Shown: positions 36,201-47,093 of the stretch, piece by piece
Layout of the letters: each line of letters begins with the position of its first letter
Numbering within the stretch: position 1 is the stretch's first letter
Assembly: GCF_964204645.1 (NCBI RefSeq)
Contig: NC_134029.1
Location: forward strand, 22,090,450 to 22,154,449
Source: Tubulanus polymorphus
Taxonomy: Eukaryota > Nemertea > Palaeonemertea > Tubulaniformes > Tubulanidae
Reading direction: 5' to 3'
DNA length: 64,000 nt
Program-made: the position numbers and the translations under genes
Notes under the pieces: model-generated
What the model was told of the DNA's origin: nothing
Seen by the model: the letters and a program-made list of their open reading frames with translations, nothing else
Database searches by the model: none

Positions 36201-36693
36201 ATTGTCTCTCTACTTAAAATGAAATATTTATTTATGAAAATGAATTACAGTTATATCATTATTGTCCGGGCATCAATTATATATTATGAAGAATTATAAT
36301 ATGAGTGAAATAGATTTGTACATGTTGTTAATGTCCGTAATAAAAACATACCCTATATATGTATATATATATATATTTCACCCATGTCTTATTTCTTTGT
36401 TTTTGAATATTTGAAAAAGATCTAGAGAGAAAGTTATCATTCTGTCATAGCCTTGTCGTTGTACGGTTTTTCTTTCCGCGTTTAGAAAATAAAAGAAAAG
36501 ATGGATCTATCTAATCAAACGACGAAACCAATACTATTTATTGAATGCAAGCTGCACATCGAATGGTTTTTCAATAAAAAAAACGGCGTTGATTCGAAAG
36601 AGAAATTTTTTTTTCATCGGGTATAGCAAAGCTGTGTGCTATGTATATATATATCTTCTAAATTCAAAGAAAAAATAACTTCATGGAATTTGA
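33269..36693. other. Intergenic stretch, CRAL-TRIO 3' UTR and AT-rich DNA
   Basis: The first ~700 bp are likely the CRAL-TRIO 3' UTR, with AATAAA at 33932-33937 and 33947-33952. Beyond that it is AT-rich with a TTA microsatellite (about 35860-35884) and TA repeats near 36350. I see no gene. Confidence 0.6.
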
Positions 36694-37031
36694 TGAATGT
36701 AAAATTCTGATCTAGATCGATATTAAAATCCATACAGTAAAAGCAACTCACATTTTCATCAATATTCATAAATGATGATAATCTATAATTTCGGCTAATA
36801 GAGATGTTCATATATGTATGAATGTAAAATTCTGATCTAGATCGATATTAAAATCCGTACAGTAAAAGCAACTCACATTTTCATCAATATTCATAAATGA
36901 TGATAATCTATAATTTCGGCTAATAGAGATGTTCATATATGTATGAATGTATAATTCTGATCTAGATCGATATTAAAATCCATACAGTAAAACATATCAT
37001 ATTTTCATCAATATCTATAAATGATGATAAT
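36694..37031. repeat. Tandem repeat, ~125-bp unit, 2.7 copies
   Basis: Units start at 36694, 36820 and 36945, each beginning gaatgt(a/at)aattctgatc. The copies are nearly identical and the third is truncated near 37031. High identity implies a recent duplication. The array ends about 80 bp before the GPCR start codon, so it occupies that gene's probable promoter or 5' UTR. Confidence 0.92.
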
Positions 37032-37109
37032 TAACTGCGTAGATATTTTTCGTCGATATTCTGCTGACGTAAATTAACTGGATCGAAGTCGTAGTTATAC
37101 ATCAACGAA

Positions 37110-38081
37110 ATGATAACTGGAAATTGGACAGAGGCAGATGGGAGTGAGCATAAATCTAGGACCGAAATTCTACTAGTTATGTTGTCTGCGTGGGTCTGCG
37201 GGCCCATATCCATAGTCGGTTTATTGGGCAACATCATTTCGATGATCATCTGGCCCCGAATATCTCATACTTCAAGAGATTTAAGCCAGTATTTAATATC
37301 GCTCGCTTTAGCTGATTCTCTTGCTTTGCTGTGCTCGTGTCTGACGAACTGGCTCCCGTATTCCTTGTCCTACGCCACATCGGGAACGTTCTATTTGGAC
37401 GTTCTGATTTTGCATCCAGCTATTTGTAAATGTATCATGTTTTTAAGCGTAACTTTCAGACTATTTTCGGCTTGGATAATCGTGCTCTATGCCTCTGAAA
37501 GATGTATCGCCATTATTTGGCCGATTTTTAGGTTGCGTTTTTTCGCTACAAAACGCCGAACAAGTTGGTTGTTGATTTCATTTTGTTTCGTATTCATTTT
37601 TTCGATCGATCACTTTTACGTTGTTGATATCATTGCCACGCCACAGTATAAGAGAAATTATTGTGACATGGACGCCATGAAGCTTCCGAATATATACGTG
37701 TTAAAGTTCTATCTTATTTTGAAACTAAGCTTCCTCTTCGTCATTCCGTTGATGGCAATCTCTGGTGGAAATCTGATTGTTTCGATTGCGATCATACGAA
37801 GAATTAAGATAGGGATACGCAAGCAGAGAAAAAGAGAATGGCGTTGCCACTTGAATTTCGTGTTGGTATCATTTTCCTATATAGTTTTGACATTTCCTCT
37901 AGTAATCCTAACACTTGTAGGTGGCGGAAGTAGACCTGCAATGAAACACTGGTATAACTTTACAATTTCATTTTCGTATCTTAATTATGCGAGTAATTTC
38001 ATTATATACGCATGTATTTTTCCAGATTTTAGACGGGAGATTGTAACGCTGTTTCATTGCGGTGACACGTTAAACCAGTAG
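37110..38081 (+). CDS. Intronless class A GPCR, peptide-receptor-like orphan
   Basis: A 323-residue single-exon frame with seven hydrophobic segments. TM1 carries GLLGNII, TM2 SLALADSLALL, and TM3 begins after a Cys (HPAICKC) that can pair with Cys in extracellular loop 2 (NYCDM). The DRY position reads SERCIAI, keeping Arg but with Glu for Asp and Cys for Tyr. TM6 has FPLV without the CWxP motif, and TM7 ends NFIIY rather than NPxxY. N-glycosylation is possible at NWT near the N-terminus. This pattern (NFxxY, E/DR-C) occurs in FMRFamide- and orphan neuropeptide-type receptors expanded in invertebrates; the ligand is unknown. The upstream codons contain no better start. Lack of introns, beside intron-rich neighbours, is typical of such lineage-expanded receptors and may reflect retrocopy origin. 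Confidence 0.88.
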   Translation: MITGNWTEADGSEHKSRTEILLVMLSAWVCGPISIVGLLGNIISMIIWPRISHTSRDLSQYLISLALADSLALLCSCLTNWLPYSLSYATSGTFYLDVLILHPAICKCIMFLSVTFRLFSAWIIVLYASERCIAIIWPIFRLRFFATKRRTSWLLISFCFVFIFSIDHFYVVDIIATPQYKRNYCDMDAMKLPNIYVLKFYLILKLSFLFVIPLMAISGGNLIVSIAIIRRIKIGIRKQRKREWRCHLNFVLVSFSYIVLTFPLVILTLVGGGSRPAMKHWYNFTISFSYLNYASNFIIYACIFPDFRREIVTLFHCGDTLNQ

Positions 38082-39415
38082 ACATAGCTTAACGATAATA
38101 GGGTTAAGTGCTTGTCGAAAATAGCGTGCAACGGAAATATATCTTAAAAGTATTTTTTGTCATTTGTTCTTTGTCGATGGTGTCTAGTTATGAGCAGTTG
38201 ACTTGTTGTGATATTCACGAAAAAATGCCCAGGAAAAGACGAAGGTTTTCGTTCTATAATCACATCTAGTAGCCTATAGTTAGAAAGGACTGTTATTCGG
38301 TTCAATCGGGTGAATTTATAACTTCAGGATCCGCACTTTCTTACGTTGTATTAGAACAGAAAACTGAGTTTTAAGTTTCCTTTTTTAAAAAGTCTTGTTT
38401 CATTGGAAACATCGCCGATGTCTGTTTTTAATGGTTTCAGTGGTCATAGTTCTGCTCAGACTCCAGTGATGCCCAGACTCTGAGCAGAGCTTTGACCAGC
38501 ACTGAAACCATTAAAACGGACAACGATGACTCCAGACTGCCCCCCTTAAAATGCTGATCCGTTCTTAACTCAAGGCGTGTAGCCAGTTTTCCAAGGGCGG
38601 TTCCAAATGTATTCCAAACGGGAAATAACATTTCCACCAAAAGGCATTTGTTCTAGAACAAGCCAACCCAACAGGACCTATGGTTTGTAATATTAAGCAA
38701 AAGTATTGGCACTTTTTAGTTGATTACGCACGTGTTGACATTGCAACTGCTCAACAGTAAAATGCCTGCATCAGTTATCGTTACACTTCATTACGAACGT
38801 GGGTATCTAGATGCATATTTTCTTAAAGCCTACGATTAGAAAATTTGAGCAGATTAAGCCAATTTCACTGCTTTGTAGCATTCCGGACACGTCTAAATCT
38901 TCTTAATCAAAATAGAAAATCGGATGAAACAAATTGGAATCATCAAATAGTGGTTTTAAAGTCTTTACTAAGAGAAAATAAATCATAAAGCGTTGACTGG
39001 GTTTTTACGGTTGAAACGATATTAGCCCGCCACTGTTGCATTGTGTTGAGATAGCAATCTTGACTGTCTAGTGCTGCCCCTATGTATAACGATAGCGGGA
39101 AAAACACGAACTAACAATATTCGCTTGCCAAAGTCATTGAACGGCTGTACTGGACAAACTATTTACCGATTTGCAGGCCGGATTCCAAAAAATTCTCTTG
39201 TATGCTAAATCTGCACTTCTCAACGTATAGAAATATTATACAAGCGCCACCAACTTTCACTTCATCCTGAAGTAGCTCCAATGAGTAGATGCCATTACAA
39301 AATTCCTCGTTTCCGAAGTAAATACAAAAAGAAGACGAAATCGAAAATATTCGACAAACAGCGACATTTATTAAAAGCAATGATAATATTGTACATAATA
39401 CAACATAATTGTACA
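38082..39415. other. Intergenic stretch between GPCR and ALKBH8
   Basis: This holds an inverted repeat at 38424-38517 and the ALKBH8 poly(A) signal (TTTATT on plus, 39367-39372). Nothing else is recognised. Confidence 0.6.
38424..38517. repeat. Inverted repeat (foldback) with ~40-bp arms
   Basis: The left arm begins GTTTTTAATGGTTTCAGTG and the right arm ends CACTGAAACCATTAAAAC. Internal blocks TCTGCTCAGA and TCTGAGCAGA also pair. A transcript from either strand would form a long imperfect hairpin. It could be a degenerate foldback element or a hairpin RNA source. Confidence 0.75.
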
Positions 39416-42400
39416 TTAAATGACTAGATTTTTTTGTATTATAACGCACCAGTTTCCCTTATCGTAATAACTATGAATAACTTCAACGCCTGGAATCGTT
39501 TCGCATAAAGTTTCAAGTTCGCCTTGTCTGAACACGTGATAAAACCGATGAAAAACTGGATTACAATCTCGATCTTCCGACGTTTCGTTACTCGCCGCCG
39601 ATCCAAGCGATAAGCGATTTTTCTGTTTGGCTTTCATGTGCCACGGTACGAGAACGTCCTGTTTTTCGAACGGAGTACGATTGACGTGAATCGGTAACGA
39701 ATCGGACGATTCCGTTTGCGTCGACGTCGAAGCGTTACAGTCTGTCGGTGAATCGGTCTGAGTTGAAGTGCTCGCGAGATGTGAAGTATCAACGACTGTT
39801 TTCTGACTAGTATCGGAATTGTCGGTGTCAGTTTGTTGAGTAAATGCAATATTCTGATTATCATCACAGTTTAAGCCATCGGCGCGACCCTCCGCTTTGT
39901 CATTCGTCGCATCTTTCGCTACTTTGAGGTAGTTTGACTTTTCGTTGTTGAGCTCTTGTTCGAGAGCCCAAACATAAATGAGCGCTTTTCCGCCTTTACA
40001 CAGAATATTCACGATCTCTTGTATCGCGGCCAATCGCCTTTCCTGTCATTTAAAAATAAGAACAATATTTACGGTTATTAACAGATTCATTTACGCAGGC
40101 AAATCAGTTGTCGATCCGGACAAAATCTCCAGACATGGTTTAATCAGAATTTCCCATGTTGTAACACGAGATATTTCTTAGTTCCGGTTCTGCCATCGTT
40201 GCCACTATGAGTTACCTCATAGCTGATCCTTCTAATTCACTGTTTGATATTTGCACAGTGAATTTCAGTGACACAGTTACTGATAGGTTGGCAATATGAA
40301 TGAACTTCTTTCATTCTCAATGCTCATCAGACAATTTTGAAAAACGGCCAACTACATAGAAGTTCCATCGCCAACTTCGGAATAACTTTCATAAGCAATT
40401 GGGATGAAAATTGGTGGCGGCAAACAGTCATGTCGAGACTCTAATGTAAAATTTGAAAGGAGAAATGTCGAACCGGATTTATTAAGTTGTCGAGATAACG
40501 ATTTTAATTTGTTTGTACATTACCTGAGTAGAAAGATGATGTATTACAGCGATACAGATACAAGCGTCGAACACAGGTCTAAGCGGCACCGACAAACAAT
40601 CACATACAAACACGTGGAAATTTCGTTCGCGACAAATTTGAGCCAGATTGATACTGTGATCGTTACCAACCTGAAATTAGACGCAAAAATACTTGAAAAT
40701 AAGGTTAGAATTATTACACGATTGAAAATAGGGAATTTAAAAAAATATTTGCTTACCATACAAATGCGTTTATTTACGCTGAGGTATTTTCCGTTACCGC
40801 AACCGACATCCGTAACGAGAGCACCATCGGGTAAACCTTGCAGGAACTCGGTCACTTTCGGCCACGGTGAATGACGCGTATCGCTGAAGTGACTAGCTAT
40901 ATCATTATATACCTACACATCAAGAAAATACTTAATCAGCAGATTAAGATTAAAAAATATTCCTCGTTTATTGAATTTTGAATTTCATACCTGATGGACG
41001 TGAGTTTTCTCGAGTTCGACGGCTTCTTCATCCGAAGATGGCACGTTCTTTCTGCAGAGATTCGCTTGAGAATCGCAAAACTTAGGAAATTCTGGAAGAT
41101 ACATCGCAGAATGAGCGGAAGGGGTGGATAGGAGAGAGTACTATGGTATATAAGAGCGATCCATAAGAGAATTGTCTAAGACTTTTGATAGAGTCAAATG
41201 ATCGATAAACCCACAACAGGATCACAACTAAAACAAAATTCATTCTCGAAAAATAGTATCAGTATGATCGATTTCATCACTTCAGCCACATGATTGTCTA
41301 ACTTACTGCATGTACACGGCTCCTGTCTAATAACACGGAATGTAAAAGACGTTCTCATTTCTCTTCGGATCAACGTCAAATCTTTCTCGATTTCGCCGGC
41401 CGCATCCGATTCCTTCGACGGTATGATGTCTGATTTACGAGGTGTAATACCGTGCGACCATAAATACCGCGATTCGCCGGACATTATTAAAACACTGCGA
41501 CGCGGTAGAACAACGGGAACGTGGTAACCATTCGGGTGTCGGAAATCCATCACCACCTAAAATGAATTCATTGCTGAAATATCAACTCAAAATTTTCAAT
41601 CATCTTATGCTATCGTACGCAAATGAAATTATAGCAAGATTATTTTCGAGTACTCAGAACTGCCAAACTCAGAAAGATGTCAGTACAATTTTTTGAGTTT
41701 GTCAGTATTTTCTTGAGGTTGTCAGTATTTTTCCCAAGAATAACGCGACACGAAAAAAGCTTCCAGTTCCTGTCCAAAAATGGAATTTCTAGCCAAAAAT
41801 CTAATTGCTTTATTAATTCATAGCCCCATATTACAGTTTATGATTCATAAAGGTCTTATTATACTCGTAATTTAAAGCTTTTATTATATGCTTACCTGAG
41901 CACCGAGACTGAGTGATACGATTCCATCTTCAAATGCTGAATGTGTGTCGATATGGGGAGGGATGCCTAAACAAAACGAATGACACTTCACAATTACAAC
42001 ATTAGTACAACCAGGCTCATTAATGAAATTGGTAGTTAATCGCTTCTTCAGTCATGGCTCGAGGGAATATTAGCCATATTGCCCAATATGGTCTAGAATT
42101 CTCAATGCCTTTTGAAATAAGGTCGTTCATTCTTATAGACACTTGATAGCCCCCAAAACTCTGACAATCTCAGGGAGCCCTCTAAATATTTCAAATTGGC
42201 CTGTTTTTAGAATGCCCTCAATTTTCATTCAATCTAGCCCTCACCCTGAATCCACGCCTGATTTCAACACTCATTCTAATACTGGAAGTGGGGCATTCTT
42301 GCCTCTACTTTGGTCCCCACAAGAGCAACCTTTACACTACCTATTTATGAATGGTAATAACTGTTTGAAGTACAGGATTTTAAGATGGAGATATGAATCA

Positions 42401-45400
42401 TTCATAACAGCTAATGAGAACTCACCTTGTCCAGGTGTGTACTGATTTATGGTCAACTGATTAGGACGATTTTTAATGCAACCGAGCGCCAGTAATCTAT
42501 CAATCAATTCATCGCACTCGCTCGGTATCCCGTCCGGTAATGGGTGATCCTTGTCGATGTTATTCTTGCCGTAGATGAACTCGTAACCGAAGTGCTTCAC
42601 ACGTCTGTGTTTCATACTCCTTTCAACTAAAACAACAATGATTTAAACTGAACAAATTAAAATTGCAATTCTTCTACACGAGATAATTTGGCCTTAGTCG
42701 AACCGGTGTAGATTAAAATTTGACCTGTGCTTAATTAGTGTTCGCACGTAAATGTCTCATTACTGAAATGATATCGAAATGCTGCTATGGCAAATGAGGT
42801 GAGACGCTTCCAGAACCAGTCAACATCTGCACTTGCTAAAAATTGGCATGTGTCTGGTCCGATATTTTACGTTGGGCCATATTTAGCCTGTATCCACCAG
42901 GACCCATTAGACACCAGCGTTAAACCCAGGCCTAATCTGGCACAGGCCAAAAGTGCCTGAATGATCGTGGCCATAATCTTGTTCACTCATCCTATTCCCT
43001 GAATTATGGCATTGATTATGTAATTGCGCATCATATTACCTTTCGCTCCACTGGCTTCGTCAATTAAGGTTTCATCCCACTTAATACAATCTAACAGCCT
43101 CTCTTCATACGCTTCATCCACAAAGTTAGGTTTCAGAATTAGGCCGGGAGGTGATCTTTGGTTCATCCGACACGGTTGAGGAACTGAAAATGAATTAATT
43201 TTCAGCAGGGAAAATATTATCTAGAAACAAACATAATGAAATCAAGATGTACTTCTTATCATCCTACAAGTATAAACTGTCAATATGCATAACTCCCAAC
43301 AAGCTTACTAATGTGGTAAGAAGATATTTACCATTCTCCACGAAAGCTGTATAAAACTTTACTCCACAAATAGAAATCTCTTCAGGGCATTTCAACAGAC
43401 GTCCATTCGTGTGTATGTGAGCTTTTTCAGCTGTTTCTACATCACAGAACGACACAAACGAATACGGTTTTCCGGGTAACATGACGATCGCTTGAATCGC
43501 GCCGAATTTGTGGAACATTCGGTGTAGTTCTTCCCTCTTGACCTGATTTCCGAGACCACCATTGCCGATGTACAAGTTCTGAAAAAGAAACGAAAAGGAT
43601 GGGGAAAGATATATGTTGTTTATGTTGAGAAATGTATGCACGATATTCATTCATTATCTCAAAACAATGACAATTTCATCCATTAAGGGGTAAGCTCTAT
43701 CGTGATTCAATTCACCCATCAAATAAGGGTTCATCGGTTCTCACATTGTTTGGTGGAAAGAGACAACTGATTTAGGATCAGGATTTGGGTACGCATAACT
43801 CAGAGAGGGAATGAGCCAATCCTGGAGGTAATGCAATACCAGACCAAGCGAGAACAAACCCCTGACAGATCATTAGTAGTTCATGCGAGAAACACACAAC
43901 AACTGACATGATGTTATTTGCTCCTCATAAGTATTTGATGTCAGTCATGAAAGATCAACTTTTCTCCATTATCTGTAAATGCTTTCCTTGAAACCTTTAA
44001 TGCTGACAGACAGAAAATTTTATGATCTCGCTAAATTAATCAGTAGAATTCCTTCAGATAATGAGCTGAGATAGACTTGTTTTTGCCATTATAGACGGTG
44101 TTGAAAGACTAGACAACACAGAAATTGACTTCACAAAAACTGTTGATAGAATTCCAGTGTAAGAGGCCTTTGATAAGACTGTTTGAAGGCTTGATCTGGG
44201 GGATCTCATTTTATTTTAAATGTATAACTCCCAGAGGGAGTGAGCCGATCCTGGAGGTACTGCAATACCAGGCCAACTCGTGGCGAAGGCGGAGCAAGCC
44301 CCTGACTCTTCACCTAGTGCCAAAAATCAGTTTAATATCGAAGCTCCCCGATGGGGAGCGTATCAGATATTAAGCTGATAAGAACAGATACTACACTTTG
44401 ATCTTAGCCAATAGGCCGAGAAGCGATACCGTCCAATGTACGCCATTTCATATATTTGTCCAACATTAGATATTTACATTAAGTGCGACAGATGAAAATG
44501 TACGCAGTTTATATCATCCTGAATAGTTTTAATCTTTGATAGAACGTTTGAATGAAAATAGAATTAATTTCTTATATTTCGATATTAAGTTCGAGCTACT
44601 TTAACAGATCTAAATGCATTTAATTGTAGATCTTATTTATTTTCCAAGAAATTTGCCGACTACGAATAGTCATAATGTACTTGAACTCCAAGTAAAACGT
44701 TAGTGAAACGTTCAGCGGACAAAAATACCACCCCTTAGGCGCTTTGTGTAATAGCACACACACGAGTTCAAATCATCATTCAATCTAACCTATCACAGAT
44801 TGAGTAGATCGTGTAAAGCCAATCAAGTCTAGCTTAGTTCACATATGGACGTATAAACTAAGTTTATACGTCCATGGTTCATACTACTATCTGAAGATTA
44901 ACTCGGACTGTTTTGAAATCAAACATTGACTTAAGTTGGAGTTTTCCTCTAGTAGAATAAAGTCAGCTTATTCAGCGTCTTTCTTCGACACTTATGGTTA
45001 TCTAAATCTTGATAAATTTCTATACAGTCTATATCTATTTATCCAGAGTTAAACTAGATAAAATGCCGTGCAATGTTTAGTAATACCAATCGGATGATGT
45101 AATGATGGACCACAGAAAACTGCGCGAGGTGGACACAGATATAGTAAGGCATGCACCAGTTAAACTAGAATGAATCCTGGGAGAAAAATCCCATGCAAGA
45201 ACCAATCTGAATCAGATAGTGGACTGAGACTGACTTGGTTTTCCCATTATAGCAGAGTACAGCATTGGAAGACTAGCCAACACTGAAGTTGACTGAATAA
45301 AACATTCCAGCATTTTCAAGACTATTTGAAGGCTGGATTTTGGGGTTCTCATTTTATTTTCTGCATAACTCCCAGAGGGAGTGAGCCGATCCTGGAGGTA

Positions 45401-46831
45401 CTGCAATACCAGGCCAACTCGTGGCGAAGGCGGAGCAAGCCCCTGACTCTTCACCTAGTGCCAAAAATCAGTTTAATATCGAAGCTCCCCGATGGGGAGC
45501 GTATCAGATATTAAGCTGATAAGAACAGATACTACACTTTGATCTTAGCCAATAGGCCGAGAAGCGATACCGTCCAATGTACGCCATTTGATATATTTGT
45601 CCAACACTAGATATTTACAATAAGTGCGACAGATGAAAATGTACGCAGTTTATATCATCCTGAATAGTTTTAATTTTTGATAGAACGTTTGAATGAAAAT
45701 AGAATTGATTTCTTATATTTCGATATTAAGTTCTAGCTACTTTGATAGATCTAAATGCATTTAATTGTAGATGTTATTTATTTTTGCGAGAAATTTGCCG
45801 ACTACAAATGCATATAATTATCATAATATCAATAATAACCTTCACCTTTGTGGAGCTCGCAAATGTAAATACCACCCATTAGGCGCAACCATTACAATGC
45901 GTGGTTCACACACAGCATGAGCTTAGTGTAAACTATAATAGCCTCTGTACACTAATAATGTTAAAATTATATCAGATGATTTTAGAAGCTATTGACTCAA
46001 TCTTAAATTCAACACAATCAAGACTTAGGCCTAGATGATCAAATAAAGCCATCAATATCTAGTTTAGGCCCTTGTTAGGCCTATACACAATCCTTGTTTT
46101 GAGTCGTAGATTTTACGAGATGTAGCATATTTCACAAAAATGACACTATTAGATTAGCTAATCACAACATTTAGAGCTGAATGCATGATTTAAGCAAATA
46201 TGTGAGGTCATTTTTCAGTATGGATTGGAAAAGTGAAATGAACAACGCCAACCAATGAGTAACGCGCAGAGTGGCCAAGGCTAACCTAATACATGAACCA
46301 TTACAATTACAATTGTAAACATCTATCGCATGGTATTCCTTTTAATGCCTTATGTAATGTTATTTATCAATTAAAGACCAATTACTTAGTAACTGATATC
46401 ACAGCTGGGATAAATCGAGTAGCCCCCCCATCCTCGCACCCCTGCCTAAAAAACATGAAAAAAACTTGCGGTATCATTTGTGCCTAAAACTGAGGAATGA
46501 TTAAAACTTCATCACTTCAGATAGCCTGTGATTGAAAACCTTTTCATAAATTTTTGCGACGCTGTTCCTTTCAAAACTTAATAGATACAATACAGGTGAA
46601 CACGAGGGTCCAGTCAGGTGGTTGTTGTGGAGCTGCAACAACCTCCAAAACCATGGGCGATCTTCTTGCCTTAAAAACCCTTTTATTGTCAGATTCATCA
46701 GTTAATCATATAAGTGTAATAATTCCTACCCTTGTTGAGTGATCTACGGTCATAATCCCGTCGTGTTTCATCAGTATCTTATTAGCTTTTACTTGTTTTT
46801 TCATCATTTTTCGTTCCATTTTACTGAACAT
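39416..46831 (-). CDS. ALKBH8: ALKBH8, tRNA wobble-uridine hydroxylase/methyltransferase
   Basis: Bifunctional enzyme completing mcm5U and (S)-mchm5U at tRNA wobble positions. Ten exons in transcript order: 46831-46730, 43578-43332, 43183-43040, 42626-42426, 41966-41896, 41556-41307, 41091-40991, 40912-40757, 40670-40524, 40042-39416. They total 681 codons; human has 664. Order of domains: basic N-terminal helix ([18 protein letters not shown]), RRM ([13 protein letters not shown] ... KPYSFVSF), AlkB dioxygenase ([13 protein letters not shown]-like block here [13 protein letters not shown], iron ligands in [13 protein letters not shown] and [10 protein letters not shown], Arg-rich RTSFTFR), then SAM methyltransferase with [10 protein letters not shown] and IAVIHHL. 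The last exon holds a Ser/Thr-rich insertion with a repeated STSTQT motif before the conserved PVHVNRTPF-like (here PIHVNRTPF) and GNWCVIIQK end. Head to head with THOC2; intron 1 (3.15 kb) hosts U2 genes. Confidence 0.97.
42800..42900. repeat. Dispersed ~110-bp repeat, copy B
   Basis: Partner of 32945-33055, in an ALKBH8 intron and the same genomic orientation. See copy A for the shared blocks. Confidence 0.55.
43795..43870 (-). pseudogene. U2 snRNA 3' fragment
   Basis: This resembles only the 3' third of the two full U2 copies (stem-loop IV region, read on plus as 'tcctggaggta' and 'tgcaataccag'), with several substitutions. Similarity ends near 43870, so the 5' half with the branch-point site and Sm site is missing. 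It is a truncated, non-functional copy. Confidence 0.8.
44204..44217 (-). terminator. Putative snRNA 3' box, U2 copy A
   Basis: On the minus strand AAAATAAAATGAGA lies about 19 nt past the U2 3' end. The same string occurs at the equivalent place after copy B (about 45346-45360). It resembles the 3' box used by Integrator to form snRNA ends. The assignment rests on position and conservation between two recent duplicates only. Confidence 0.45.
44236..44427 (-). ncRNA. U2 spliceosomal snRNA, copy A
   Basis: About 192 nt starting ATCGCTTCTCGGCC at 44427. The branch-point recognition sequence GTGTAGTATCTG is intact, as are the Sm-type site GATTTTTGG and stem-loop IV with TGGTATTGCAGTACCTCCAG. 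U2 base-pairs to intron branch points in the spliceosome. It lies in intron 1 of ALKBH8, in the same transcriptional direction. U2 normally has its own PSE-driven Pol II promoter, and upstream sequence is conserved with copy B, so independent transcription is likely. Ends are set by homology and may be off by a few bases at 3'. Confidence 0.95.
44428..44665 (-). promoter_or_regulatory. Conserved U2 upstream region (copy A)
   Basis: The ~240 bp upstream of U2 copy A is nearly identical to 45569-45806 upstream of copy B. It should contain the proximal sequence element expected about 50-60 nt upstream of the start. I cannot name the exact PSE without a species consensus. Similarity fades beyond about 44665. 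Confidence 0.55.
44845..44875. repeat. Perfect 15-bp-arm palindrome
   Basis: ATGGACGTATAAACT (44845-44859), one spacer base, then its exact reverse complement (44861-44875). It lies about 420 bp upstream of U2 copy A and is not repeated upstream of copy B. Function unknown. Confidence 0.85.
45377..45568 (-). ncRNA. U2 spliceosomal snRNA, copy B
   Basis: About 192 nt starting at 45568, identical or nearly so to copy A across the RNA. The branch-point recognition site, Sm site and stem-loop IV are intact. The start-to-start distance to copy A is 1141 bp. Homology between the two loci extends on both sides (about 44060-44665 versus 45210-45806), showing a tandem segmental duplication. More flanking than RNA divergence suggests selection or gene conversion on the RNA. 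Confidence 0.95.
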
Positions 46832-47093
46832 CGTGCTGAAATCGATCGAGACGAAATGTTTACGGAGCCACCCTTTTAGCACTACTTATTGCGCACCGAT
46901 ACTGTTCGAACCCCGATATATCTTTAACAGTAAAATTTCAAACACATATTTTTACATGAAAAATAAACCGCTTAATTACGAACATGTATCTACGAATAAT
47001 TTATTAAAATCCTTGAAAAGATATCGCACATTCAGAACCGGAGCCTGCCGTTTAGAGATCCGTGCGAGTCCTCAGGCCTCAGGTACTCACAAA
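46832..47093. promoter_or_regulatory. Divergent ALKBH8/THOC2 promoter
   Basis: Only 262 bp separate the two start codons, so both 5' UTRs and the core promoter(s) are in this interval. The THOC2 half contains a short GC-richer patch (about 47040-47085). I saw no CACGTG, CRE or TATA motif that stands out. Confidence 0.7.

Noticed and set aside
44125-45514. Short frames reading across the U2 copies
   Set aside because: They are antisense shadows of the U2 snRNA sequences, repeated because the loci are duplicated.
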